A stretch of 64,000 nucleotides of DNA from positions 23,703 through 87,702 of the forward strand of contig NZ_VIUE01000026.1 in the NCBI RefSeq assembly GCF_007828215.1. Direction: 5' to 3'. The notes under the pieces are model-generated. The model was given only the letters and a program-made list of their open reading frames with translations. It ran no database searches and had not been told where the DNA came from. The DNA comes from Pseudomonas sp. SJZ074. GTDB taxonomy: Bacteria > Pseudomonadota > Gammaproteobacteria > Pseudomonadales > Pseudomonadaceae. Each line of letters begins with the position of its first letter. Position 1 is the first letter of the stretch. Position numbers and translations under genes: made by a program. Shown here in pieces: positions 8,220 to 16,999 of the stretch.

Positions 8220-9368
8220 TCAGGCGGGTTGCGTAGCCCCGAACGCCCCCTGACGCAACAACAGAATCACCAGACCGAACGCCCCCGCCGCCATGAACAA
8301 CGGCAACGCATGTCCGCTGATCCATTGGCTGCCCGCTCCCGCCACCAAAGGGCCTACCAGGCAACCGATTCCCCATAGCTGGGCAATATGGGCATTGGCT
8401 CGCACCAGCGCATCGTCGCGGTAACGCTCACCGATCAGGATCAACGACAAGGTGAACAAACCACCCGCGCTGGCACCGAACAGCACCCACAGCGGCCAGA
8501 TCAGTAAGGTATCGATCAACAACGGCACCGCCAGGCTGGATAAGGTCAGCGCCACCGCGCAGCCCGTGAGCAAGGCTCGCCGAGACACATGATCGGCCAA
8601 GGCGCCAATGGGCAGTTGCAACAATGCATCACCGACCACCACGGTGCTGACCATTGCCAGCGCGACATCGGCACTGAACCCCTGGCGCAGGCAATACACC
8701 GGCAGCAACGTCAGGATCATCGCCTCGAAAGCCGCGAATAACGACACCGCCCATGCGATCGCCGGCAGCCCCCGGCAAAAAGCCCACAAATCGCCAAAAG
8801 TGACGCTACCGGCTTCACTGGAGGGCGCACCGCTGCGACCGAGCAACAGCAACGGTGCCACCAGCAGCAGGCCGACGCCCACCCAGAATCCGTAGTCGTG
8901 CACGGTACCCAGCGCGCCGAGCAACAGCGGACCGGACAGCTGGCTGAGGGCATAACTGGCGCCATACAGCGCCACAAGCCGGCCACGCCATTGTTCAACC
9001 ACCAGTTGATTGATCCAGCTCTCACCGAGAATGAACACCAGGGTCAGGACCACCCCGATCACCAGCCGCAGCACCAGCCAGACCAGGTAACTGGGCAACA
9101 ACGCCAGCAATCCGATGGACACCGCTCCGCCCCACAGGCACAGGCGCATCAGGTTTGCCGTCCCAAACCGCGCCGCCAGACGACTCGATACCTTGGCCCC
9201 GAGCAACACCCCAACGGCGGGCATGGCCGCCATCACGCCAATGGCGAACGAACCATAACCCCAGCCCTCCAGGCGCAGCGACACCAGCGGCATGCTGACC
9301 CCCAGGGCAAGGCCGACGCTCAGGACAGAGGCCAACACGGCGAAATAAGTCGCCCAACGCATTTCCAT
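8220..9368 (-). CDS. MFS transporter (YcaD-like)
   Basis: A 382-residue integral membrane protein with about 12 hydrophobic segments and the layout of the major facilitator superfamily. Examples are YFAVLASVLSVGLALGVSMP at the N-terminus and ILTLLPVYCL mid-protein. The segment KVSSRLAARFG after the second helix resembles the MFS loop 2-3 motif. It is compact and resembles the YcaD group of poorly characterised exporters. It lies between the PLD-like gene and the aldehyde dehydrogenase, in a position where P. aeruginosa also has an MFS gene near kauB as I recall. The substrate is unknown; an amine or amino acid is possible from context only. Confidence 0.87.
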   Translation of the reverse strand: MEMRWATYFAVLASVLSVGLALGVSMPLVSLRLEGWGYGSFAIGVMAAMPAVGVLLGAKVSSRLAARFGTANLMRLCLWGGAVSIGLLALLPSYLVWLVLRLVIGVVLTLVFILGESWINQLVVEQWRGRLVALYGASYALSQLSGPLLLGALGTVHDYGFWVGVGLLLVAPLLLLGRSGAPSSEAGSVTFGDLWAFCRGLPAIAWAVSLFAAFEAMILTLLPVYCLRQGFSADVALAMVSTVVVGDALLQLPIGALADHVSRRALLTGCAVALTLSSLAVPLLIDTLLIWPLWVLFGASAGGLFTLSLILIGERYRDDALVRANAHIAQLWGIGCLVGPLVAGAGSQWISGHALPLFMAAGAFGLVILLLRQGAFGATQPA

Positions 9369-9410
9369 GCTCCTGTGGGTATTTACATTTCAAGTCCTAC
9401 GCAAAGCAAA

Positions 9411-9499
9411 TGTGGGAGCGGGCTTGCTCGCGAAGGCTGGGTCAGTCAACTCAGTCGTTGAATGTGAAACCGCTTTCGCGAGCAAGCCCGCTCCCACAA
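9411..9499. repeat. REP pair (inverted)
   Basis: Inverted REP copies: TGTGGGAGCGGGCTTGCTCG begins at 9411 and GCTTTCGCGAGCAAGCCCGC with CTCCCACA ends at 9499. The pair lies between the 5' end of the MFS gene and the 3' end of the aldehyde dehydrogenase gene. Confidence 0.85.
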
Positions 9500-9519
9500 G
9501 AGAGATCAGCGTTGCGCTG

Positions 9520-11013
9520 TTACAGCTTGATCCAGGTCGACTTCAGCTCGGTGTATTTGTCGAAGGCGTGCAGCGACTTGTCGCGACCGTTACCCGACTG
9601 CTTGAAGCCACCGAATGGCGCGGTCATGTCGCCGCCATCGTACTGGTTCACCCACACGCTGCCGGCGCGCAAGGCCTTGGCGGTCAGGTGGGCCTTGGAG
9701 ATGTCCCGGGTCCATACCGCCGCCGCCAGGCCATAAGGCGTGTCGTTGGCAATCTGGATGGCCTCCTCGGCCGTATCGAAAGCGATCACTGACAACACCG
9801 GACCAAAAATCTCCTCCTGGGCAATTTTCATGGCGTTGCTGACGCCGTCGAAAATCGTCGGCTCGACATAGGTGCCACCGGTTTCCTCAAGGATCCGCTT
9901 GCCACCGGCCACGAGCTTGGCGCCGTCGCTGTGCCCGGCTTCGATGTAGGACAACACGGTATTCATCTGCTGGGTATCGACCAGGGCACCGACATTCGTC
10001 GCCGGGTCCAGCGGGTTGCCCGGTTTCCAGCCCTTGAGGGCCTCGATCACCAACGGCAGGAAGGTGTCCTTGATGGAGCGTTCCACCAACAGTCGCGAGC
10101 CGGCGGTGCAGACTTCGCCCTGGTTGAATGCAATGGCGCTGGCCGCGGCTTCAGCGGCGGCCTGCAGGTCCGGAGCGTCGGCGAACACGATATTCGGGCT
10201 CTTGCCGCCGGCCTCCAACCAGATGCGCTTCATGTTGGATTCGCCGGAGTAGATCATCAGTTGCTTGGCGATCTTGGTGGAACCGGTGAACACCAGCGTG
10301 TCGACATCCATGTGCAGGGCCAGAGCCTTGCCGACCGTATGGCCATAGCCTGGCAGCACGTTGAGCACGCCTTTCGGAATCCCGGCTTCGACGGCCAGTG
10401 CGGCAATGCGGATGGCAGTCAGCGGGGATTTTTCCGACGGCTTGAGGACTACAGAGTTACCGGTGGACAAGGCCGGACCGAGCTTCCAGCAGGCCATCAA
10501 CAGCGGAAAGTTCCACGGCACGATAGCGCCCACCACACCGACGGGCTCGCGGGTAACCAAGCCCAACTGGTCGTGGGGGGTCGACGCCACTTCGTCGTAG
10601 AGCTTGTCGATGGCTTCCCCGCTCCAGCTCAACGCCTGTGCCGCACCGGGCACATCGATGTTCAGGGAATCGCTGATCGGCTTGCCCATGTCCAGAGTTT
10701 CGAGCAAGGCCAGCTCTTCGACGTGCTGCTTGAGCAGGCTGGCGAAACGAATCATGGTGGCTTTGCGTTTGCTCGGCGCCAGGCGTGACCAGACACCGGA
10801 ATTGAAGACCGCACGCGCGTTTTCGACCGCACGCTGGGCGTCGGCAGCATCACAGCTGGCGACCTTGCCCAGCAAACGGCCATCGACCGGACTGAGGCAA
10901 TCGAAGGTTTCGCCGGACACCGCATCGGTGTATTCGCCGCTGATGAACGCGCGGCCTTCGATGGTCAAATCGCGGGCGCGTTGTTCCCAGTCGGCACGAG
11001 TCAGGGTGGTCAT
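9520..11013 (-). CDS. kauB: Aldehyde dehydrogenase, PuuC/KauB type (gamma-glutamyl-gamma-aminobutyraldehyde dehydrogenase)
   Basis: A 497-residue NAD(P)-dependent aldehyde dehydrogenase. The NAD-fold segment VPWNFPLLMACWKLGPAL, the catalytic glutamate in LEAGGKSPNIVF, and the nucleophilic cysteine in FNQGEVCTAGSRLLVER are all present. Length and sequence agree with PuuC/KauB enzymes, which oxidise aminoaldehydes from putrescine, cadaverine or arginine breakdown. It probably works after the PuuB-like oxidase at 3309-4622. The gene is divergent from a cupin gene. The name kauB rests on synteny with P. aeruginosa as recalled; puuC or pauC would be equally fair. Confidence 0.9.
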   Translation of the reverse strand: MTTLTRADWEQRARDLTIEGRAFISGEYTDAVSGETFDCLSPVDGRLLGKVASCDAADAQRAVENARAVFNSGVWSRLAPSKRKATMIRFASLLKQHVEELALLETLDMGKPISDSLNIDVPGAAQALSWSGEAIDKLYDEVASTPHDQLGLVTREPVGVVGAIVPWNFPLLMACWKLGPALSTGNSVVLKPSEKSPLTAIRIAALAVEAGIPKGVLNVLPGYGHTVGKALALHMDVDTLVFTGSTKIAKQLMIYSGESNMKRIWLEAGGKSPNIVFADAPDLQAAAEAAASAIAFNQGEVCTAGSRLLVERSIKDTFLPLVIEALKGWKPGNPLDPATNVGALVDTQQMNTVLSYIEAGHSDGAKLVAGGKRILEETGGTYVEPTIFDGVSNAMKIAQEEIFGPVLSVIAFDTAEEAIQIANDTPYGLAAAVWTRDISKAHLTAKALRAGSVWVNQYDGGDMTAPFGGFKQSGNGRDKSLHAFDKYTELKSTWIKL

Positions 11014-11244
11014 GCGAGTGTCCTCCTCTTATTGGGTGTGAGCGTTACAAGGGATGCAACACTTAGGAATTCTGCCCGGCCAGCCTGTTCAGGCGCACAT
11101 TTTCGGCATAGGGCACCCGCCACCCTAAACCAGCCGCCCCTCAAGTTTCAATATATTTGACACAAGAGCGGTAAACAGCCTTGCGATGTTCGTTTTAATA
11201 AACATAGACTCGAACCTTCCAAGCAATCACCGGGGATTACGGAA

Positions 11245-11607
11245 ATGAGCATCGAGGACATCGTCGACTTCAGCCAAGCCAGCACCGTCGCCGATCGCTA
11301 TCGCCCGGACCCGGCAAAGGTTCTCAAGGGCGATCCCGAACAAGCTGTGTTCAACCACTACAACAGTCCCTGCGGGCAAATGAATGCCGGGGTCTGGGAA
11401 GGCGCGGTCGGCCAGTGGATGGTCAACTACACCGAGCATGAATATTGCGAAATCGTCCAGGGGGTGTCCGTGCTGCGGGACAACGACGGCAATGCCAAGA
11501 CATTGCGCGCAGGCGACCGCTTTGTGATTCCAGCGGGCTTCAAGGGCACCTGGGAAGTGCTGGAGCCGTGCCGCAAGATTTATGTGGTGTTTGAGCAGAA
11601 GGCTTGA
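11245..11607 (+). CDS. Cupin domain protein
   Basis: A 120-residue single-domain cupin of the Cupin_3 type (ureidoglycine aminohydrolase-like). The first cupin motif is represented by EGAVGQWMVNYTEHEYCEIV, the second by LRAGDRFVIPAGFKGTWEV. Family members are metal-binding beta-barrels; this one has fewer histidines than classic enzymes, so catalysis is doubtful. It sits divergent to the aldehyde dehydrogenase gene with a 231-bp gap that should contain both promoters, suggesting a link to amine catabolism. The same neighbour pair occurs in P. aeruginosa as I recall. Function otherwise unknown. Confidence 0.87.
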   Translation: MSIEDIVDFSQASTVADRYRPDPAKVLKGDPEQAVFNHYNSPCGQMNAGVWEGAVGQWMVNYTEHEYCEIVQGVSVLRDNDGNAKTLRAGDRFVIPAGFKGTWEVLEPCRKIYVVFEQKA

Positions 11608-11629
11608 GTTTTCGTTGGCCGGACTGACC

Positions 11630-11658
11630 CCATCGCGAGCAGGCTCGCCCCCACAGGG
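11630..11658. repeat. Single REP element
   Basis: One REP copy, CATCGCGAGCAGGCTCGCCC followed by CCACAG, lies just after the cupin gene and ahead of the shared terminator. No inverted partner is present nearby. Confidence 0.7.
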
Positions 11659-11683
11659 ATTGGATCAGGGCTGGAAGCCAGCA

Positions 11684-11722
11684 ACAAAAAAGGCCCGTAT
11701 CTCACGATACGGGCCTTTTTTG
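11684..11722. terminator. Bidirectional intrinsic terminator (cupin / rpmG)
   Basis: The hairpin GGCCCGTAT - CTCACG - ATACGGGCC (11692-11715) is flanked by an A-run before and a T-run after. It can end transcription of the cupin gene on the plus strand and of rpmBG on the minus strand. Confidence 0.9.
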
Positions 11723-11740
11723 TAAAGAGGGAAAAATCAA

Positions 11741-11896
11741 TTACTTGATTTTGCCTTCCTTGTAGATCACGTGCTTGCGAACAACCGGATCATATTTCTT
11801 GATCTCGATTTTGTCCGGGGTAGTACGCTTGTTCTTGTCGGTAGTGTAGAAGTGACCAGTACCGGCGCTCGAGATCAAACGAATCAATTCACGCAT
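11741..11896 (-). CDS. rpmG: 50S ribosomal protein L33
   Basis: A 51-residue ribosomal protein L33 beginning MRELIRLISSAGTGHFYTTD and ending KYDPVVRKHVIYKEGKIK. The family's zinc-binding cysteines are absent, so this is the zinc-independent form. It is part of the large ribosomal subunit. The gene follows rpmB by 11 bp on the same strand, the conserved rpmBG operon, and is closed by the bidirectional terminator at 11684-11722. A GGGAGC sequence ahead of the ATG is the probable ribosome binding site. Confidence 0.97.
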   Translation of the reverse strand: MRELIRLISSAGTGHFYTTDKNKRTTPDKIEIKKYDPVVRKHVIYKEGKIK

Positions 11897-11907
11897 GATT
11901 AGCTCCC

Positions 11908-12141
11908 TTAAACCTTGCCATCGCGGCGAAGTTCGGCCAGCACGACATCAATGCCGCGCTTGTCGATGATACGCATGCCTTTGGCAGATACGCGCAGACG
12001 TACAAAACGTTTCTCGGACTCAACCCAGAAGCGGTGATGCTGCAGGTTCGGCAGGAAACGACGACGGGTTTTGTTGTTTGCGTGGGAAATGTTATTCCCA
12101 GTCACCGGACCCTTACCGGTAACTTGACAGACTCTAGACAT
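11908..12141 (-). CDS. rpmB: 50S ribosomal protein L28
   Basis: A 77-residue L28 protein with the canonical start MSRVCQVTGKGPVTGNNISH and basic core NKTRRRFLPNLQHHRFWVES. It is a component of the large ribosomal subunit and first gene of the rpmBG operon. In the untranslated leader, 26-44 nt upstream of the ATG on this strand, there is a 7-bp hairpin (CCAACCC/GGGTTGG, 12167-12185 on the plus strand) that could influence translation. Promoter elements are proposed at 12290-12318. Confidence 0.97.
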   Translation of the reverse strand: MSRVCQVTGKGPVTGNNISHANNKTRRRFLPNLQHHRFWVESEKRFVRLRVSAKGMRIIDKRGIDVVLAELRRDGKV

Positions 12142-12289
12142 GCCTCAGCCCTCTAAAACCACATGCCCAACCCGGCATGGGTTGGCCGCTTAATCTCTCA
12201 GTCATTTGGCGCCAGGCGCCGCGTTTCTTTAAGGGTCTTACCGGCTACACCTACAGTGAAGGAACCGGGCCCCTAGAAAAGAGCGCTGC

Positions 12290-12318
12290 TTTATACCAGA
12301 AAGACCTCGGTGCAACAA
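12290..12318 (-). promoter_or_regulatory. Predicted sigma-70 promoter for rpmBG
   Basis: On the minus strand, TTGTTG (12318-12313) and TATAAA (12295-12290) are separated by exactly 17 bp, pointing toward rpmB. The leader would be about 140 nt long. The rest of the 437-bp gap 12142-12578 shows no convincing gene; small open frames there lack ribosome binding sites and family features. Confidence 0.45.
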
Positions 12319-12578
12319 CATCCCGTGTGATTTGTCTTAACCTGGAAACCTCGGGCAACCGTGCCGAACGGCTGCGGCAAGGGCTGGCGATGGCTGTGAC
12401 CGCTCGTCGCGGCATCCGGTTTTTTTCAATGTCGACAGGTTCTAACGCCTCAATGCGCTGGCGCAGGGTGCCGGAAAAAGCAAAAAGGGGATAGTCATTT
12501 GGCAACGAGCCCACTAGGGTAGGCCTTTTCCAGACTGCACTCGCAGATGGGCCTTCGACCTGACAAGGAAACCCGATC

Positions 12579-14168
12579 ATGCGCCTCGCTGCCCTCTCAC
12601 TGTTGCTCGCCCCTCTGCTGATCAGCCCATTGGCCCAGGCCGCCGCCCTGAGCGTCTGCACCGAGGCCAGTCCGGAGGGATTCGATGTCGTCCAATACAA
12701 TTCGCTGACGACCACCAATGCTTCTGCCGATGTCCTGATGAACCGACTGGTGGATTTCGACACCGCCAGCGGCAAGGTAGTCCCCAGCCTGGCCGAGCGC
12801 TGGGACGTCTCGACCGATGGGCTGACCTACGTGTTCAACCTGCGTCCAAAGGTCAGGTTTCACCAGACCGAATATTTCACGCCCCATCGTGACCTGAGCG
12901 CCGAAGACGTGAAGTTCAGCTTCGAACGCATGCTGGACCCCGCCAATCCCTGGCATAAAGTCGCCCAGAGCGGCTTCCCGCACGCCCAGTCCATGCAGCT
13001 GCCGGCGCTGATCAAGAAAATCGACGCCCTGGACCCACTGACCGTGCGCTTTACCCTCGATCATGCGGACTCCACGTTCCTGGCCACGCTGAGCATGGGC
13101 TTCGCCTCGATCTATTCGGCTGAATACGCCGATCAATTGATGAAGGCCGGCACACCGGAAAAACTCAACAACCAGCCCATCGGCACCGGCCCGTTCATCT
13201 TCAGCCGGTTCCAGAAGGACGCCTCGATTCGCTACAAGGCCAACAACGATTACTTCGCCGGCAAACCCCAGGTCGACCCGCTGATCTTTGCCATTACGCC
13301 GGATGCAAACGTGCGCCTGCAGAAACTGCGGCGCAACGAATGCCAGATCGCCCTCTCGCCCAAGCCTTTGGACGTGCAGGCCGCCCGGCAGGAAGCGACC
13401 CTGAAGGTGGAACAGACCGATGCCTTCATGACCGCTTTCGTGGCGATCAACAGCCAGCATCCTCCCCTGGACAAGCCAGAGGTACGCCAGGCCATCAACC
13501 TTGCCTTCGACAAAGCCAGCTACCTCAAGACCGTCTTCGAAGGCACCGCCGAAGCGGCCAACGGCCCCTACCCGCCAAACACCTGGAGCTACGCCAGGAA
13601 CCTGCCCGGCTATGCCCATGACCCGGCCAAGGCCCGTGAGCTGCTGGCCAAGGCCGGCTTGAAGGAAGGGTTCCAGACCACGATCTGGACCCGTCCTTCC
13701 GGCAGCCTGCTGAACCCCAACCCCAGCCTCGGCGCGCAGTTGCTGCAATCTGACCTGGCAGAAGTCGGCATCCAGGCCGAGATCCGGGTGATCGAATGGG
13801 GCGAGCTGATCCGTCGCGCCAAGGCCGGCGAGCATGACCTGCTGTTCATGGGCTGGGCCGGCGACAACGGCGACCCGGACAACTTCCTGACGCCGCAGTT
13901 TTCCTGCGCGGCGGTCAAGTCCGGGACCAACTTCGCCCGTTATTGCAACCAGGACCTGGACAAGCTGATCAGCGCCGGCAAGACCACCGGTGAACAGGGC
14001 GTGCGCACCAAGCTCTATGAACAGGCCCAGGCACAGATCCAGCAGCAGGCCCTGTGGCTACCACTGGCCCACCCGACCGCGTTCGCCCTGGTTCGCAAGG
14101 ACCTGCAGGGTTATGCCGTCAGCCCGTTCGGGCGCCAGGATTATTCGAAGGTCAGCCTCAAGCCGTAA
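12579..14168 (+). CDS. ABC transporter substrate-binding protein, dipeptide type (SBP family 5)
   Basis: A 529-residue periplasmic binding protein of the DppA/OppA family. A Sec signal peptide is clear (MRLAALSLLLAPLLISPLAQ, cleavage expected after AQA). The mature protein keeps family features such as LVDFDTASGKVVPSLAERWD, LSAEDVKFSFERMLDP and GTGPFIFSRFQKDA. The ATG at 12579 follows ACAAGGAAAC. No permease or ATPase genes are adjacent, so it would have to share a dpp-type transporter encoded elsewhere. The ligand is probably a dipeptide or small peptide. The name dppA is withheld because several paralogues exist in pseudomonads. Confidence 0.92.
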   Translation: MRLAALSLLLAPLLISPLAQAAALSVCTEASPEGFDVVQYNSLTTTNASADVLMNRLVDFDTASGKVVPSLAERWDVSTDGLTYVFNLRPKVRFHQTEYFTPHRDLSAEDVKFSFERMLDPANPWHKVAQSGFPHAQSMQLPALIKKIDALDPLTVRFTLDHADSTFLATLSMGFASIYSAEYADQLMKAGTPEKLNNQPIGTGPFIFSRFQKDASIRYKANNDYFAGKPQVDPLIFAITPDANVRLQKLRRNECQIALSPKPLDVQAARQEATLKVEQTDAFMTAFVAINSQHPPLDKPEVRQAINLAFDKASYLKTVFEGTAEAANGPYPPNTWSYARNLPGYAHDPAKARELLAKAGLKEGFQTTIWTRPSGSLLNPNPSLGAQLLQSDLAEVGIQAEIRVIEWGELIRRAKAGEHDLLFMGWAGDNGDPDNFLTPQFSCAAVKSGTNFARYCNQDLDKLISAGKTTGEQGVRTKLYEQAQAQIQQQALWLPLAHPTAFALVRKDLQGYAVSPFGRQDYSKVSLKP

Positions 14169-14245
14169 GCTGCAAGCTGCAAGCTGCAAGCTCAAGAGCA
14201 GATCACACCCCGCTCTGAACTTGCAGCTTGAAGCTGAAAGCTTGC
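14166..14245. repeat. AGCTGCA direct repeats with inverted partner
   Basis: AAGCTGC is repeated three times in tandem from 14166, and a looser inverted block (CTTGCAGCTTGAAGCTGAAA) follows at about 14219-14238. Together they can form an imperfect hairpin between the convergent binding-protein and radC genes. Confidence 0.7.
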
Positions 14246-14252
14246 CGCTGCT

Positions 14253-14927
14253 TCACATCCACCCATACTCCGCCATCGACAGCGGCTCCCCATCACCGAC
14301 GATGAAGTGATCGAGCACCCGCACATCAATCAGCTCCAGCGCTTCTTGAAGTCGCTCGGTGAGCACCCGATCAGCCTGGCTGGGCTCGGTGTTGCCGGAA
14401 GGATGGTTGTGGCACAGGATCAGCGCGGCGGCATTGTGGGCCAGGGCGCGTTTGACCACCTGCCGGGGATAGACGCTGGCGCTGTCGATGGAACCGCGAA
14501 ACAGCGCTTCGTAGGCCAGCACCCGGTGCCGGGAGTCGAGGAACAGGCAGCCGAACACCTCATGGGGTTCGTGCCGCAACATGGCCTTGAGATAATCACG
14601 CACCACCAGCGGGCTCTCCAGCACCGACTCTCGCCGCAAGTCCTCGGCCAAATGTCGACGCCCCATTTCCAGGACCGCTTGCAACTGGGCAAATTTCGCC
14701 GGGCCCAGCCCCAGTTGCGCGCTGAAGGTGCGCATGTCGGCTTCCAGCAGAACCCGCAGGCAACCGAATTGATGCAGCAGGTGTCGAGCCAGGTCCACCG
14801 CGCTTTTCCCGGACACACCGGTGCGCAGGAAGATCGCCAGCAGTTCGGCATCCGAAAGGCTCGCCGAACCCAATTCCAATAACTTCTCCCGCGGACGCTC
14901 CGCCGCCGGCCAATCACGAATACTCAT
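14253..14927 (-). CDS. radC: RadC family protein (JAMM domain)
   Basis: A 224-residue RadC homologue. The N-terminal third holds a helix-hairpin-helix-like region (LGSASLSDAELLAIFLRTGV). The C-terminal MPN/JAMM domain has the metal motif LCHNHPSGNTEPSQAD (HxHPSGxxxPSxxD), which predicts a zinc-dependent hydrolase fold. The family was once linked to DNA repair, but its actual role remains unsettled. The ATG at 14927 follows AGGAGGTCCT. It is divergent from coaBC, the usual bacterial arrangement. Confidence 0.95.
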   Translation of the reverse strand: MSIRDWPAAERPREKLLELGSASLSDAELLAIFLRTGVSGKSAVDLARHLLHQFGCLRVLLEADMRTFSAQLGLGPAKFAQLQAVLEMGRRHLAEDLRRESVLESPLVVRDYLKAMLRHEPHEVFGCLFLDSRHRVLAYEALFRGSIDSASVYPRQVVKRALAHNAAALILCHNHPSGNTEPSQADRVLTERLQEALELIDVRVLDHFIVGDGEPLSMAEYGWM

Positions 14928-15073
14928 AGGACCTCCTGGTCAGTGGCGCGCCGCTGTTCCATAGCGGTCGCTGTGATATCGTAGCCCATCTTTTTTGCAG
15001 GCGATTTGCACCCTGGCAGGCTGCTGTCGAGAAGTTCGTCCTGTATTGACCACTGAAATCCAAAGGCAGGCTT

Positions 15074-16282
15074 ATGCAGCGGCTGTATCGGAAACGCATC
15101 GTTCTGGGCGTCGGCGGCGGCATTGCCGCCTACAAGAGCGCCGAGCTGGTTCGCAGGCTGATCGACCAGGGCGCGGAAGTGCGCGTCGTCATGACCCGTG
15201 GCGGCAGTGAGTTCATCACCCCCCTGACCATGCAGGCCCTGTCCGGGCACCCGGTCCACCTGGATCTGCTCGACCCGGCGGCCGAAGCCGCCATGGGTCA
15301 TATCGAACTGGCCAAGTGGGCCGACCTGGTGCTGATCGCCCCGGCCACCGCCGACCTCATTGCCCGCCTGGCCCAAGGCATCGCCAATGATCTGCTGACC
15401 ACCCTGGTACTCGCCACCGACGCCGTGGTCGCCGTCGCACCGGCCATGAACCAGGCCATGTGGCGCGATCCGGCCACCCAGGCCAACCTGCAACTGCTCG
15501 AAAGCCGCGACCTGAAAGTCTTTGGCCCGGCCTCCGGCAGCCAGGCCTGCGGCGATGTCGGTATGGGCCGCATGCTCGAAGCCACCGACCTGGCCCAATG
15601 TGCCGCCGACTGCTTCCAGCGCCACGCCCTGACCGGCAAGCACGTGCTGATTACCGCCGGACCGACCCAGGAAAACATCGACCCGGTGCGCTACATCACC
15701 AACCACAGTTCCGGAAAAATGGGCTTCGCCCTGGCCGAGGCCGCGGTGGAAGCCGGCGCCCGGGTGACACTGATCACCGGCCCCGTGCACCTGCCGACGC
15801 CGGATCGGGTGACCCGCATCGACGTAGTCAGCGCCCGGGACATGCTCGCAGCCTGCGAAGCGGCCATCCCCTGCGACCTGTTCATCGCCTCGGCCGCGGT
15901 AGCGGACTACCGCCCTGAGGTCATTGCCCCGCAAAAATTGAAGAAAGACCCTACGAGCGGCGACGGCCTGTTATTACAAATGGTCCGCAACCCGGATATT
16001 CTTGCCACCATCGCCACCCGTCCCGACCGCCCTTTCAGTGTCGGCTTCGCCGCCGAAACCGAAAACCTGCTCGATTACGCCGCGCGCAAGCTCAAGGACA
16101 AGAATCTGGACTTGATCGTCGCCAACGACGTCGCCAACCCGAGCATCGGCTTCAACAGCGAAGAAAACGCCTGCAGCGTGATCGACCGCCAGTTGCACGC
16201 CACCCTTTTCGCCCAGACCAGCAAAGGCAAGATCGCCCGCCAGCTGATCACTTTCATCGCCGAACGGCTGAACCAGGTTTAA
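15074..16282 (+). CDS. coaBC: Bifunctional phosphopantothenoylcysteine decarboxylase / phosphopantothenate-cysteine ligase
   Basis: A 402-residue Dfp protein that carries out two consecutive coenzyme A steps. The N-terminal CoaC flavoprotein (about 1-185) has the opening VLGVGGGIAAYKSAELVRRL, the APAMNQAMW motif and the catalytic cysteine in GSQACGDVGMGRM. The C-terminal CoaB ligase (about 190-402) starts HVLITAGPTQENIDPVRYIT and contains LKKDPTSGDG, the lysine-rich ligase motif. The gene precedes dut with a 5-bp gap, so they are probably cotranscribed. It is essential in most bacteria. Confidence 0.96.
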   Translation: MQRLYRKRIVLGVGGGIAAYKSAELVRRLIDQGAEVRVVMTRGGSEFITPLTMQALSGHPVHLDLLDPAAEAAMGHIELAKWADLVLIAPATADLIARLAQGIANDLLTTLVLATDAVVAVAPAMNQAMWRDPATQANLQLLESRDLKVFGPASGSQACGDVGMGRMLEATDLAQCAADCFQRHALTGKHVLITAGPTQENIDPVRYITNHSSGKMGFALAEAAVEAGARVTLITGPVHLPTPDRVTRIDVVSARDMLAACEAAIPCDLFIASAAVADYRPEVIAPQKLKKDPTSGDGLLLQMVRNPDILATIATRPDRPFSVGFAAETENLLDYAARKLKDKNLDLIVANDVANPSIGFNSEENACSVIDRQLHATLFAQTSKGKIARQLITFIAERLNQV

Positions 16283-16287
16283 TTGAC

Positions 16288-16743
16288 ATGCACGCGCTAC
16301 AAGCCAAGATCCTCGACCCTCGCATCGGCAGCGAATTCCCGCTGCCGCAATACGCCACACCGGGCTCCGCCGGCCTCGACCTGCGGGCGATGCTCAAACA
16401 GGACACCGTCCTGGAGCCGGGCCAGACCTTGCTGATTCCCACCGGCCTGTCGGTGTACATCGCTGATCCGGGCCTGGCCGCACTGATCCTGCCACGCTCG
16501 GGCCTGGGTCATAAGCACGGCATCGTGCTGGGCAACCTGGTGGGGCTGATCGACTCCGACTATCAGGGCGAACTGATGGTGTCATGCTGGAACCGTGGCC
16601 ATACGACATTCAACATCGCCGTGGGCGAGCGCATTGCCCAGCTAGTGCTGGTACCGGTGGTCCAGGCCCACTTCGAACTGGTCGAAGAATTCGACGAGAG
16701 CCAGCGCGGCGCAGGCGGTTTCGGACATTCCGGCAGCCACTGA
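16288..16743 (+). CDS. dut: dUTP diphosphatase
   Basis: A 151-residue trimeric dUTPase that hydrolyses dUTP to dUMP and pyrophosphate, limiting uracil in DNA and supplying dUMP for thymidylate. The conserved motifs are in order: AGLDLRA, PRSGLGHKHGI, GLIDSDYQGELMVSCWNRG, GERIAQLVLVPV and the C-terminal P-loop-like RGAGGFGHSG. It follows coaBC by 5 bp. A GC-rich hairpin (16755-16780) just after the stop probably ends the transcript. Confidence 0.97.
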   Translation: MHALQAKILDPRIGSEFPLPQYATPGSAGLDLRAMLKQDTVLEPGQTLLIPTGLSVYIADPGLAALILPRSGLGHKHGIVLGNLVGLIDSDYQGELMVSCWNRGHTTFNIAVGERIAQLVLVPVVQAHFELVEEFDESQRGAGGFGHSGSH

Positions 16744-16754
16744 CCGGTGGGACA

Positions 16755-16780
16755 GGCCGGGCGCACTGCCCGGCCGGTTT
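16755..16780 (+). terminator. Probable terminator after dut
   Basis: An 8-bp stem GGCCGGGC/GCCCGGCC with loop GCACT is followed by GGTTTATT. The stem is strong but the T-run is short. Confidence 0.5.
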
Positions 16781-16999
16781 ATTAAGCTACTGTTTCAGGG
16801 CAAAAAATGCGCAATGGCTTTCTGCTAGGTTTCCCATCCGGAATCAAGGTATTAGGCGAGCGAGGCCAGGGTAACGCTGTCTCATGGCATTTTCCCACCA
16901 CGAACTCTCTGTCAAAAACGCCGTCATACCCTTCAGCTTGAGCCTGCCGGCGCTGACCGCCGGCCTGTCCAGTCACCTTCTGAATAGAGCGTCCCGCCC

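Noticed and set aside
12177..12494. 105-codon frame between rpmB and the binding-protein gene
   Set aside because: It lacks a ribosome binding site and overlaps the predicted rpmBG promoter and leader; composition is not gene-like.
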